Shown here piece after piece: positions 1-7,517 of a DNA stretch of 64,000 nt. The notes beneath the pieces were generated by a model. That model had not been told where the DNA came from, searched no databases, and saw only the letters and a program-made list of their open reading frames with translations. Source of the DNA: Streptomyces radicis. GTDB taxonomy: Bacteria > Actinomycetota > Actinomycetes > Streptomycetales > Streptomycetaceae. Each line of letters starts with the position of its first letter. Within the stretch, counting starts at the first letter, position 1. The stretch covers positions 1 to 64,000 of the forward strand of contig NZ_RBDY01000014.1 in NCBI RefSeq assembly GCF_003626575.1, in the 5' to 3' direction. A program made the position numbers and the translations under genes.

Positions 1-50
1 TACGGCCCGATGAACTCCCACTCGTCGTCCGTCAGTTGCACTCGCGTCAC
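1..50 (-). CDS. Transposase fragment, N-terminus only (window edge)
   Basis: Read on the minus strand from a GTG at position 50, the frame gives VTRVQLTDDEWEFIGPY and runs off the left edge. The LTDDEWEFIGP pattern is typical of the N-terminus of IS5-family transposases of actinomycetes, which usually begin with a short lead followed by LTDxEWxxIxPLLP. Only 17 residues are visible, so the IS subgroup, its completeness and the DDE residues cannot be judged. It marks a possible mobile-element boundary to the left of the accessory genes at 124-3274. No terminal inverted repeat was identified in the bases between it and the next gene. Confidence 0.6.
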   Translation of the reverse strand, partial: MTRVQLTDDEWEFIGP

Positions 51-123
51 GCAAGAAGATCTACCGGTCCAGGCCCCACCGTGAGGGAGAATCCCGCAGA
101 TTGATCACGACTCGATACGCTCC

Positions 124-915
124 CTAGCGCACGTGCAGCTCGACGGGCGGAAGATGCGGCGAGTGAGCGCGCACCGTGCTTCGAGCCTCGAGGGGGAGGC
201 TGGCGTGCACGGCTCCGGCCAGGACCAGCTGCCCGGCGCGCAGGGCGTCGCCGGAGCGGTCGAGCCGTCCGGCGAGCCAGATCAGGGCACGGAGCGGGTC
301 GCCGAGGACGGCGCGCCCTTCCCCAGTGGCGACGGCGGTGCCGTCGACGCTGACGACCAGATGCTCGGCGGCCAGGTCCAGGTCCGCGCTGAGCGGCACC
401 ATGGGCCCGGTGACGACCCAGGCGCAGGACGCGTTGTCGGCGATGCTGTCCGCGACCGTGATGCGCCAGCTGGTGAACCGGGTGTCGATCACCTCCAGAG
501 CGAGGAACACCTCCTTGGTCGCCGCCCGTGCCTCGTCCACGCCCACGTTCGGACCCGCCACGTCGCATCCGAGCCGGAAAGCGATCTCGGCCTCCACCCG
601 CGGCTGCATCAGCACGCACCGGGCCAGGGTGTTGCCCGTGGGCAGCACCCTGTCGTCCAGAAGGACGCCCGAGTCCGGCTCGTAGACGCCCATCTGTTCC
701 TGCATGGCCTGAGAGGTCACCCCGGCCTTGTGGCCGACGACGCGGGCGCCGCCCACGATCCGCCGGGCCACCGCTTCCTTCTGCACCCGGTAGGCGGTCT
801 CCACCGTGAGCCCCGCCGGCCGGACGGTCAGCGCGTCGATCGGGACGCACTCGTACTCCGCCGCCAGCAGAGCCGATGCCGTAGCGGCGATCCAGCGGTC
901 ATCCTGCTCGTCCAT
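124..915 (-). CDS. 2-keto-4-pentenoate hydratase / 4-oxalocrotonate decarboxylase family protein
   Basis: A 263-residue protein of the MhpD/fumarylacetoacetase fold. Family members hydrate 2-hydroxypenta-2,4-dienoates or decarboxylate 4-oxalocrotonate in meta-cleavage of aromatics, using a divalent metal. Visible signatures are GHKAGVTS (residues 61-68) and QPRVEAEIAF, with the expected metal ligands Glu108 and Glu110 and a third candidate, Glu141 (ALEVIDTRF). Length matches the family (about 260). The ATG at 915 is chosen because GAGGAGGGA lies just upstream; an in-frame start at 936 would include that Shine-Dalgarno. No other aromatic catabolic gene is adjacent, so the substrate is unknown; it is divergent from the regulator at 1104. 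Family confident, exact reaction not. Confidence 0.75.
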   Translation of the reverse strand: MDEQDDRWIAATASALLAAEYECVPIDALTVRPAGLTVETAYRVQKEAVARRIVGGARVVGHKAGVTSQAMQEQMGVYEPDSGVLLDDRVLPTGNTLARCVLMQPRVEAEIAFRLGCDVAGPNVGVDEARAATKEVFLALEVIDTRFTSWRITVADSIADNASCAWVVTGPMVPLSADLDLAAEHLVVSVDGTAVATGEGRAVLGDPLRALIWLAGRLDRSGDALRAGQLVLAGAVHASLPLEARSTVRAHSPHLPPVELHVR

Positions 916-1103
916 GACGATCCCTCCTCGGAGCACGGGGCATCACATGCGGTTCGCAGAAGCGGGCACGGGAGCAGATCCGGGGTGGCGCTGATGCCTG
1001 CCGCCGGGGCACGGACCTGATGAAGAGTCAACCGGTCAGCCCTTCACAGCGGTACGGTGGCGGGCAGGCCAAGCGGTATATCGCGTATATGGGGCAGGTG
1101 CTC

Positions 1104-2477
1104 ATGACCGCGCGCACGCCGAACATCCAACTCCGCGCCCTTGTCGCCGAATCCGGCCTCACCTACGAGGCGCTGGCCACGTCGGTCCGCGCGGTCGCCG
1201 CCGAATGCGGCGCCCGCTTACGCACGAACAAGTCCAACGTCGAGCACTGGATCTCCGGATCCGTGCCTCGCGGCGACACATCCCGCTACCTCGCGGTCGC
1301 GCTCTCCCGGCGGCTGGGCCGCCTCCTGACTCCCGCTGACCTCGGCCTCCCCGCCCCGGCAAAGGCCGAGAGTGACACCATCGGACTGTCCCTCGGGAGC
1401 GACCCCCTGGACGTTCTGCTACCGATGTGGAGGTACGAGTTGGATCGCCGCCGTTTCCTGACGGCCTCCGCCTACTCCGTGGCAGCCGCAGCCTTACCTC
1501 TCAGCCACGTCCAGGACATCGCTGCCCGCACCGCGGCCGCCCGCACCGGCTACACCGTCGGCATGGCCGAGGTCGCCGCCGTCCGTGACATGATCCACGC
1601 GTTCTCCGAGCTGGACGAGCGCCACGGCGGACAGCACGGCCGCAGCGCCCTGGTCACCTACCTCCGCGACGATGTCGCCCCGCTGTGCCGGGCCCGGTTC
1701 CGTACCGACGAAGTCCGCCAGCACATGCTCTCCGCCGCTGGCCGAGGTGTTCACCTGCTGGGCTGGAAGAGCTACGACGCAGGTCAGCAGGGCCTGGCCC
1801 AGCGCTACTACCTCCAGTCCTACGCCTTGGCCGCCGAATCCGGCCTCCGCGGAAACGACGGATTCGTGATGCGTACGATGGCGATGCAGGGCCTCAGGCT
1901 CCACCGCCCCGAGCACTGCCTCGGCCTGGCCGAGACCGGCCTGAACCGGGCCAAGGGCCGGGTGGATGCCCAGACCGAAGCCCTCTTCCGCGCCGTTCAC
2001 GCCCACACCCTGGCCAAGAGCGGCAAGCGCCGCGCGGCCCTCGCCGAGGCCGAACATGCCCGCACCCTGCTGACCAGTGCCCCCGGCGACGAGGTGCCGT
2101 TCTGGGCGCTGGCCTGGGGCCCACCAGCCGCGTCGGTGCACTCCCGCACCGCCAAGGTCCACGAGACCCTGGGAAACCATCGGGCCGCCGCCGAGCACTA
2201 CGCGCTGGCTGCCGCGGCCCGCCCGGCAGACACCTATGCGCGCATCGTCGCCCTGGACCTGGTCGCGGGCGCGGAGATGCACCTCGAGCGCGGCAGCATC
2301 GAGCAGGCGTGCGCCACCTGGCACCAGGCCATCGACCACATGGGCGGAGTCCGTTCCGTCCGCATCCGGAAGGCGGTTTCCCGCATCCGCAGCGACCTCG
2401 CGCGATTCCGAGCCCGTGGCCTGCGGTGCGTGGCCGAACTCGACGAACGGGCACGCGACTTCCTCGCCGGCGCCTGA
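1104..2477 (+). CDS. Streptomyces-type HTH regulator with helical (TPR-like) C-terminal region
   Basis: A 457-residue protein. The N-terminal 80 residues (NIQLRALVAESGLTYEALA, then NVEHWISGSVPRG and LSRRLGR) match the degenerate HTH found in many Streptomyces regulatory proteins that begin with a lead like this one. Residues about 110-140 contain RRRFLTASAYSVAAAALPL, a twin-arginine-like hydrophobic stretch common in this family and probably not an export signal. The remainder is alpha-helical with TPR-like repeats (YDAGQQGLAQRYYLQSYALA, GNHRAAAEHYALAAAARPAD). Start uncertain: in-frame starts exist at 1020, 1089 and 1104. The AT-rich stretch TATATCGCGTATAT at 1077-1090 looks more like promoter than coding, favouring 1104. 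Targets unknown; the divergent hydratase is the obvious candidate. Confidence 0.65.
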   Translation: MTARTPNIQLRALVAESGLTYEALATSVRAVAAECGARLRTNKSNVEHWISGSVPRGDTSRYLAVALSRRLGRLLTPADLGLPAPAKAESDTIGLSLGSDPLDVLLPMWRYELDRRRFLTASAYSVAAAALPLSHVQDIAARTAAARTGYTVGMAEVAAVRDMIHAFSELDERHGGQHGRSALVTYLRDDVAPLCRARFRTDEVRQHMLSAAGRGVHLLGWKSYDAGQQGLAQRYYLQSYALAAESGLRGNDGFVMRTMAMQGLRLHRPEHCLGLAETGLNRAKGRVDAQTEALFRAVHAHTLAKSGKRRAALAEAEHARTLLTSAPGDEVPFWALAWGPPAASVHSRTAKVHETLGNHRAAAEHYALAAAARPADTYARIVALDLVAGAEMHLERGSIEQACATWHQAIDHMGGVRSVRIRKAVSRIRSDLARFRARGLRCVAELDERARDFLAGA

Positions 2478-2479
2478 CC

Positions 2480-3274
2480 TCAGCGGCACCCGGAGAAGCG
2501 ACGGACGATCGGCTCCAGATAGTCGGCGTGTGGACCGGCCAGACCGACCAGTTCGTCCGGTGAGCGCACCAGAGCGATGGCGTCGAGTTCAGGTTCGCGG
2601 CCCTGAACGCGCTCGGCTGCCGCAGCAGCGGTGAAGTCCGCGCGCAGCGTTGCCTCGGGGAGGACCGGGGCGAGGTAGGTCAGGCCGATGCTGCCGTTCT
2701 CGCCGCGGGTGACGACCCACAGCTTCAGGTCCTCCGCGGCCGCGCCGATCCCCAACTCCTCGGCGAGCTCTCGCGCGGCCTGGCCGGCCAGTGCCGACTC
2801 GTCCAGCACCGCCCCGACCCGGGGAGGCTCCACGGACCCCCCTGGCAGCTGCCAGCGCCCCGGGGCGGCCGTGGAGGGCGACATCCTCGCCGCCAGCACA
2901 CGGCCGTCGTCGGTCGGCTGGACGACGTTCACGAACAACGAGGGCAGCGCGGTCGCGCCGGGAACGCGACGCAAGGCGTAGTGCCGGTAGGTCACACGCA
3001 CCCAGGAGAGGCGCACGATGCGCGGGCCCGTCCGCTCCAGTTCCCCACACGCCACCACGGGCCCGTCGAAGAGAGTGGGGTTGGCCCGGACCGCCATCTC
3101 CCACACCCGGTCCCGGGCCTCAGCGTCCTGGGGCGGCAGCGGCGGCTCGGCGGCTTCGGCCAGCAGGAGCCGTTCAACGTCGAAGAGGTCAATGCCCACA
3201 GGGGGCAGCGTCTCGGGCACCGGCCCATCGTAGGACCCGCTCCGGGCTCGACCGCCGCCGCCGCATCCGTTCAT
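2480..3274 (-). CDS. NUDIX hydrolase domain protein
   Basis: Up to 264 residues. The Nudix box is recognisable in the C-terminal half: GRWQLPGGSVEPP followed by AARELAEELGI, giving the R-E-x-x-E-E-x-G core, although the distance between the glycine and the REL segment is longer than the canonical 23-residue box. About 100 residues precede it and contain DRVWEMAVRANPTLFDGPVVAC and WVRVTYRHYALRRVPG, so the protein is longer than a minimal MutT. The substrate is unknown. The start may be the GTG at 3220 (VPETLPPVG) instead of 3274; neither has a clear Shine-Dalgarno. It is convergent with the regulator, with only two bases between stop codons, so no separate terminator fits there. Confidence 0.7.
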   Translation of the reverse strand: MNGCGGGGRARSGSYDGPVPETLPPVGIDLFDVERLLLAEAAEPPLPPQDAEARDRVWEMAVRANPTLFDGPVVACGELERTGPRIVRLSWVRVTYRHYALRRVPGATALPSLFVNVVQPTDDGRVLAARMSPSTAAPGRWQLPGGSVEPPRVGAVLDESALAGQAARELAEELGIGAAAEDLKLWVVTRGENGSIGLTYLAPVLPEATLRADFTAAAAAERVQGREPELDAIALVRSPDELVGLAGPHADYLEPIVRRFSGCR

Positions 3275-3399
3275 GGACGCCCGGCTGGCTGATGGTCAGC
3301 GGTGTCCGCTGCTGTTCGGCGACCCGGCAGGGCGGCCGCAGCGTGCCGGTGGATGAGCACTCCATTCGTTCAACGGCTTCCCGAACGGGCCTCCCCCGC

Positions 3400-3426
3400 G
3401 GGAATGCCGGGCGCCCGCGAGGTGTT
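3400..3426 (+). promoter_or_regulatory. Sigma-R-type promoter of sigR (autoregulatory)
   Basis: GGGAAT at 3400-3405 is followed by exactly 18 bases and then GTT at 3424-3426. This is the published sigma-R consensus (GGGAAT, 18-19 bp, GTT). It lies upstream of the extended sigR start at 3470, so transcripts initiated about position 3432 would carry both that start and the downstream GTG. This matches the known sigRp2 architecture in S. coelicolor, where SigR activates itself after thiol oxidation inactivates RsrA. Confidence 0.85.
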
Positions 3427-3469
3427 CCCTCTCCGACACGCTCACGTGAGAGAGGGAGACCCCCCGATG

Positions 3470-3652
3470 GCTTCCATCGCCTGCCCGGCGAGCCCCGTCG
3501 AGACTCCGGTCCGCAGGGCCGCGGAGGTGGACTGGGCCACGCTCCGGCTGGCGGCCGAGCGGTCGCACCCGAAGGCGAACCTTCCGCGGGGTCGTCTATC
3601 CTCCGAAGCGGACGAGTCCGGCACCACCGGGCTCACGACGCTTTTCGAGGAG
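3470..3652 (+). other. Alternative upstream start of sigR (SigR' N-terminal extension)
   Basis: An ATG at 3470, in frame with sigR, is preceded by AGGGAG with about eight bases of spacing and follows the sigma-R promoter. It would add 61 residues (MASIACPASPVETPVRRAAE...) to the N-terminus. In S. coelicolor an inducible, unstable longer isoform with an extension of about 55 residues is made from the autoregulated promoter as a feedback device. The placement and length here are consistent with conservation of that isoform; the evidence is positional only. Confidence 0.6.
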
Positions 3653-4288
3653 GTGGGTCAGGTCACCGGCACGGACGAGGGCACGCACGAGGAGACCGAG
3701 ACCACGGCCGAGCGGAACGCCCGTTTCGAGCGCGACGCGCTCGGCTACCTGGACCAGATGTACTCCGCGGCGCTGCGCATGACGCGCAACCCCGCGGACG
3801 CCGAGGACCTGGTGCAGGAGACGTTCGCCAAGGCGTACGGCTCGTTCCACCAGTTCCGCGAGGGCACCAACCTCAAGGCGTGGATGTACCGCATCCTGAC
3901 CAACACGTTCATCAACTCCTACCGCAAGAAGCAGCGGGAGCCGCAGCGCAGCGCGGCGGAGGACATCGAGGACTGGCAGCTGGCGCGCGCCGAGTCCCAC
4001 ATGTCCACCGGGCTGCGGTCGGCCGAGTCGCAGGCGCTCGACCACCTGCCCGACTCGGACGTGAAGCAGGCCCTCCAGGCGATCCCCGAGGAGTTCCGCA
4101 TCGCGGTCTACCTCGCTGACGTCGAGGGCTTTGCGTACAAGGAGATCGCCGACATCATGGGAACACCCATCGGCACGGTGATGTCCCGGTTGCACCGCGG
4201 CCGCAGGCAGCTCCGCGACATGCTCGCGGACTACGCCCGGGAGCGCGGCCTCGTCCCGGCCGGGGTTCAGGAAGGCTCAGGATCATGA
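3653..4288 (+). CDS. sigR: RNA polymerase ECF sigma factor SigR (thiol-oxidative stress)
   Basis: The short form has 211 residues from GTG 3653 (VGQVTGTDEG), matching the known SigR start pattern. Region 2 is clear (ALRMTRNPADAEDLVQETFA, then FREGTNLKAWMYRILTNTFI), and region 4 carries EEFRIAVYLADVEGFAYKEI and GTPIGTVMSRLHRGRRQL. It directs transcription of thioredoxin, mycothiol, protease and ribosome-associated genes under disulfide stress. It is followed by rsrA with an ATGA overlap, implying translational coupling of the sigma factor with its antagonist. The GTG at 3653 lies inside a GAGGAGG run, leaving a poor Shine-Dalgarno distance, so this start is supported mainly by resemblance to remembered SigR. 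A longer form from 3470 is likely too. Confidence 0.93.
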   Translation: MGQVTGTDEGTHEETETTAERNARFERDALGYLDQMYSAALRMTRNPADAEDLVQETFAKAYGSFHQFREGTNLKAWMYRILTNTFINSYRKKQREPQRSAAEDIEDWQLARAESHMSTGLRSAESQALDHLPDSDVKQALQAIPEEFRIAVYLADVEGFAYKEIADIMGTPIGTVMSRLHRGRRQLRDMLADYARERGLVPAGVQEGSGS

Positions 4289-4581
4289 GTGGTGACCAGT
4301 CGCACCCCACGGACTGCTCCGAGGTCCTCGGCCGCCTCTACGAGTACCTCGACCGGGAGATGCCGGACGGCGAGTGCGCCAAGTTCCAGGAGCACATCGA
4401 CGAGTGCTCTCCGTGTCTGGAGAAGTACGGCCTTGAGCAGTCGGTCAAGAAGCTCGTGAAGCGCTGCTGCGGCCATGACGAGGTCCCCTCCGACCTCAGG
4501 TCGAAGGTCATGGGCCGCATCGAGAGCATCCGCGAGGAGGAGGCGGGCGCCGCGAGCCCCGCCCCCCGGCGGATCGAGTAA
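4285..4581 (+). CDS. rsrA: Redox-sensing zinc anti-sigma factor RsrA
   Basis: A 98-residue ZAS-family protein that holds SigR when reduced and zinc-bound, and releases it when a disulfide forms. The zinc ligands known from S. coelicolor RsrA are at the same residue numbers here: Cys11, His37, Cys41 and Cys44 (the HIDECSPC motif). Cys31 and the Cys61-Cys62 pair are also present; the N-terminal Cys3 known in the homologue is absent. The start ATG overlaps the sigR stop (ATGA). Length and position immediately after sigR make the assignment firm. Confidence 0.95.
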   Translation: MSGDQSHPTDCSEVLGRLYEYLDREMPDGECAKFQEHIDECSPCLEKYGLEQSVKKLVKRCCGHDEVPSDLRSKVMGRIESIREEEAGAASPAPRRIE

Positions 4582-4753
4582 CGGAATCCTCACCGTCCGC
4601 GTTTCACCCCGCTGGTCTTCCACCGTCTCGCGAGCCGCGCGTGCCTGACCCATGCTGTGAGCAGGCGCCTGTCCGCCCATGGTTGGATGCGGCCCGGGAC
4701 GGACAGGAGAACTGTGAAGTGCACGCTACGAAGCGGGAATCAGGCGGGACACC

Positions 4754-5746
4754 GTGAGGATCTTCGGCAGGGTCCGGCAGCGCCCTTCCACCGACTGGCG
4801 GCTGGCCACCAACCGGGCTTTCACCCTCATCGACGACGGCCGCTACGACGACGCCGACGCGCTGTTGACGCGCGCGGCCGATCTCGAGCCCTGGCTGTCG
4901 GAGTCCTGGTTCAACCTGGCGCTGCTGCACAAGTTCAGGCACGACTGGGAGCAGGCGCGCTCCGCCGGGCTGCGGGCCGTCGCCCTGCTGGAGAAGGACG
5001 CGGGCGCCCCGGACTGGTGGAACGTCGGCATCGCCGCGACCGCGCTCCAGGACTGGCCGCTGGCCCGCCGCGCGTGGCAGGCGTACGGCCTCCCGGTGCC
5101 GGGTGACCCCTCGGTCGCGGATGTCCCGGTGGCCATGGACCTCGGCGGGGCCGCGGTCCGCCTCTCGCCCGAGGGCGAGGCCGAGGTGGTGTGGGGGCGG
5201 CGGCTCGATCCGGCCAGGATCGAGGTGCAGAACATCCCGCTGCCGTCCTCGGGCCGCCGCTGGGGCGAGGTGGTCCTGCACGACGGGGTCCCGCGGGGCG
5301 AGCGGACGACCGCGACGGGCGGCGTCTCGTCGGTGTACCCGGTCTTCGACGAGATCGAGCTGTGGGCGCCCTCCGCGGTGCCGACGTGGGTCGTGCTGAT
5401 CGAGGCCGCGGCCGAGTCCGACCGCGACGCCCTGGAGCGGCTGGCGGCGGACGCGGGCTACGCGGCGGAGGACTGGTCGTCGTCGGTGCGGCTGCTGTGC
5501 CGCGCCTGTTCGGAGAGCCGCATGCCGAGCGAGGAGGGCGACGGCCTGGCGCAGCACGACCCGCACGACCACAGCGTTCCCGGGCAGCCCGGGCCGCTCG
5601 GGCACACCGGCGCCGGCGGGATGTGGTCGCCCGAGCGCGAGTGCGGCGTGGCGGCGCCGGGGGCGCTGGTGCGGGGGCTGCTCGACGGCTGGGTCGCGGA
5701 CAGCCCCGACTCCCGTGACTGGCGTGATCTCGAAGAGGTCTGCTGA
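4754..5746 (+). CDS. Tetratricopeptide-repeat protein, function unknown
   Basis: A 330-residue protein beginning at GTG 4754. The N-terminal 115 residues form TPR-like helix pairs (NRAFTLIDDGRYDDADALLT, SWFNLALLHKFRHDWEQARS, WWNVGIAATALQDWPLARRA). The middle is a beta-rich domain (RLDPARIEVQNIPLP, RWGEVVLHDG, VYPVFDEIELW), and the C-terminal part has a Cys pair (LLCRACSE) plus a His-rich stretch (AQHDPHDHSVPG). No enzymatic motif is seen. It follows rsrA after a 172-base gap that contains no convincing promoter, and it precedes peptide deformylase on the same strand. I do not recognise a function; scaffolding is the usual role of TPRs. Confidence 0.75.
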   Translation: MRIFGRVRQRPSTDWRLATNRAFTLIDDGRYDDADALLTRAADLEPWLSESWFNLALLHKFRHDWEQARSAGLRAVALLEKDAGAPDWWNVGIAATALQDWPLARRAWQAYGLPVPGDPSVADVPVAMDLGGAAVRLSPEGEAEVVWGRRLDPARIEVQNIPLPSSGRRWGEVVLHDGVPRGERTTATGGVSSVYPVFDEIELWAPSAVPTWVVLIEAAAESDRDALERLAADAGYAAEDWSSSVRLLCRACSESRMPSEEGDGLAQHDPHDHSVPGQPGPLGHTGAGGMWSPERECGVAAPGALVRGLLDGWVADSPDSRDWRDLEEVC

Positions 5747-5884
5747 GAGAAGGGGACGGGCGCCCCCGGCCGCCCTTTAAGCTGTGGGGATCAGCCGGAC
5801 GGGCTGTTCAGCGACGGGGCTGTGTTGGAGTCCTGGGTTGGATCCCACGGGGACATGGCATGAGTGAAAGGCACACGGCCGACC

Positions 5885-6517
5885 ATGGCGCAGCAGGACA
5901 TCGATGAGCGGGTCAGCGACGAGTTCGTCGACGACACCAAGGACGCCGAGGAGCGGGAGCGGGAGCACCGGGAGCGGGGCACGGTGCGGCCCATCACCGT
6001 CGTCGGCCATCCGATGCTGCACCGGGAGTGCCGGGACGTCACGGAGTTCGGCGACGAGTTGGCGGCGTTGGTCGACGACATGTTCGCCAGCCAGCGCGCC
6101 GCCGAGGGCGTGGGCCTGGCCGCGAACCAGATCGGCGTGGACCTGAAGGTCTTCGTCTACGACTGCCCCGACGACGATGGCGCGCGGCATGTCGGGGTGG
6201 TGTGCAACCCCGTCCTCGACGAGCTGCCCGCCGAGTCCCGGGTCCTGGACGACAACAACGAGGGCTGCCTCTCGGTGCCCACCGCGTACGCCGAGCTGGC
6301 GCGCCCCGACTACGCGGTGGTCCGCGGGCAGGACGCCAAGGGGAACCCCATCGCGGTGCGCGGCACCGGGTACTTCGCGCGCTGCCTCCAGCACGAGACG
6401 GACCACCTCTACGGGCACCTCTACCTGGAGCGGCTCTCCAAGCGGGAGCGGAAGAAGGCGCTCACGATGATGGCCGAGGGCACGCCGCGCTACGAGACGG
6501 TGCCCAACGCCGAGTGA
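5885..6517 (+). CDS. def: Peptide deformylase
   Basis: A 210-residue iron/zinc enzyme that removes the N-formyl group from nascent proteins. All three family motifs are present: GVGLAANQIG (76-84), EGCLSVP with metal ligand Cys128, and HETDH with His170, catalytic Glu171 and His174. The first 33 residues are a charged acidic/basic extension (ERVSDEFVDDTKDAEERERE) not needed for the fold. The ATG at 5885 is preferred to an in-frame GTG at 5864; GAAAGG lies upstream at somewhat long spacing. The gene sits after the TPR gene on the same strand. Confidence 0.93.
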   Translation: MAQQDIDERVSDEFVDDTKDAEEREREHRERGTVRPITVVGHPMLHRECRDVTEFGDELAALVDDMFASQRAAEGVGLAANQIGVDLKVFVYDCPDDDGARHVGVVCNPVLDELPAESRVLDDNNEGCLSVPTAYAELARPDYAVVRGQDAKGNPIAVRGTGYFARCLQHETDHLYGHLYLERLSKRERKKALTMMAEGTPRYETVPNAE

Positions 6518-6647
6518 TCCGGCGGGGGAGCGATCCGGCGGGGAGTGGACGGGGGAGTGATCCGGCGGTCGGCGGCGGGCGTCACTGGGCTGGTCCTGTG
6601 GCGAACGCCCTGATGGTTGACGCGCGTTGATCCCATGCGTCACGCTC

Positions 6648-6663
6648 GATACCGACCGGTATC
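6648..6663. promoter_or_regulatory. Inverted repeat GATACC-N4-GGTATC, candidate operator
   Basis: GATACCGACCGGTATC is a perfect 6-bp inverted repeat with a 4-base centre, ending 19 bases before the start of the carboxypeptidase gene. A -35-like TTGACG lies at 6617-6622. The symmetry and the ACCGACCGGT core resemble sites of TetR-type dimers; the cognate regulator is unknown. Confidence 0.45.
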
Positions 6664-6682
6664 TCTCCCCCACGGAGGCAGC

Positions 6683-7417
6683 ATGTTGAGACGCGCGCTG
6701 CGTGTCCTGCTCACGTTTGTCATGATCGCATCAGCAGCCGTGGTCGGCACGGTGGCCACCGCCGGCACCGCCTACGCCGACGGCTGCTACACATGGAACC
6801 GCACCCTCAGCCAGGGTTCAACGGGCGAGGACGTGCGCCAGCTCCAGATCCGGGTGTCCGGCTACCCCGCCTACGGCGCGGTACTCGCCCTCGACGGCGT
6901 GTACGGCCCGGCCACGGCGGCGGCCGTGACGCGGTTCCAGCAGGCGTACGGCCTCAGCGCCGACGGCATCGCGGGGCAGCAGACGTTCGGCAAGATCTAC
7001 GATCTCCAGGACAACGACTGCACCCCCGTCCACTTCACCTGGGGCGAGCTCAACCGGTGCAACAGCGACTGGTCGGGCGGCCAGGTCAGCGCCGCCCAGG
7101 CCCGTGCCAACGCCCTGGTGAACATGTGGAAGCTGGAGGCCCTGCGCCACGCCCTGGGTGACCGCGCCATCGTCACCAGCAGCGGCTTCCGCTCCGTGTC
7201 CTGCAACAACGCCGCGGGTGGCTCGCCCACCAGCCGCCACATGTACGGGGACGCCATCGACCTCGTCGGCACGCCGTCGTTCTGCCAGCTGGCGCAGCGG
7301 GCCAGGTATCACGGCTTCAACGAGATCCTCGGCCCTGGCTACCCCGGCCACAACGACCATGTGCACCTGGGGAACAGGTCGTCGCGCTACTGGTCCGCGC
7401 CCAACTGCGGTATCTGA
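6683..7417 (+). CDS. Secreted zinc D-Ala-D-Ala carboxypeptidase (peptidase M15A) with peptidoglycan-binding domain
   Basis: A 244-residue exported protein resembling the Streptomyces albus G zinc D,D-carboxypeptidase. The signal peptide spans residues 1-32 (MLRRALRVLLTFVMIASAAV..., cleavage after AYA). A peptidoglycan-binding type 1 domain covers about 43-107 (DVRQLQIRVSGYPAYG...LDGVYGPATAAAV). The M15 domain follows, with zinc ligands His186 and Asp193 in SRHMYGDAID and His228 in NDHVHLG; six or more cysteines suggest disulfides outside the cell. ATG 6683 is chosen over 6617 because it has GGAGG upstream and begins a proper signal peptide. It would trim the terminal D-Ala of peptidoglycan stem peptides. 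It is convergent with nrdB across a strong hairpin. Confidence 0.9.
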   Translation: MLRRALRVLLTFVMIASAAVVGTVATAGTAYADGCYTWNRTLSQGSTGEDVRQLQIRVSGYPAYGAVLALDGVYGPATAAAVTRFQQAYGLSADGIAGQQTFGKIYDLQDNDCTPVHFTWGELNRCNSDWSGGQVSAAQARANALVNMWKLEALRHALGDRAIVTSSGFRSVSCNNAAGGSPTSRHMYGDAIDLVGTPSFCQLAQRARYHGFNEILGPGYPGHNDHVHLGNRSSRYWSAPNCGI

Positions 7418-7460
7418 TCGGTGCTTTGATCGGTGCTCTGATCGGCGAGACCCCGTGAAC

Positions 7461-7498
7461 GCCGGTCCGCCCCCGTGACCTCGCGGGGGCGGACCGGC
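7461..7498. terminator. Hairpin terminator between carboxypeptidase and nrdB
   Basis: GCCGGTCCGCCCCCG at 7461-7475 pairs perfectly with CGGGGGCGGACCGGC at 7484-7498 around an 8-base loop. It lies between two convergent stop codons (7417 and 7518), so it can serve both strands. No U-tract follows, as is common in high-GC actinomycetes. Confidence 0.75.
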
Positions 7499-7517
7499 GC
7501 CGGGCGCTCGGCGACCG

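Noticed and set aside
1077..1090. TATATCGCGTATAT as a second site for the PadR protein because of its TATATCGCG core.
   Set aside because: It lacks the repeat and spacing of the 43485-43519 site; probably an AT-rich promoter element.
4657..5106. A 149-residue frame overlapping the TPR gene start.
   Set aside because: Its translation is Arg/Gly-rich shadow sequence; although ACAGGAG precedes an inner GTG, no family resemblance is seen.
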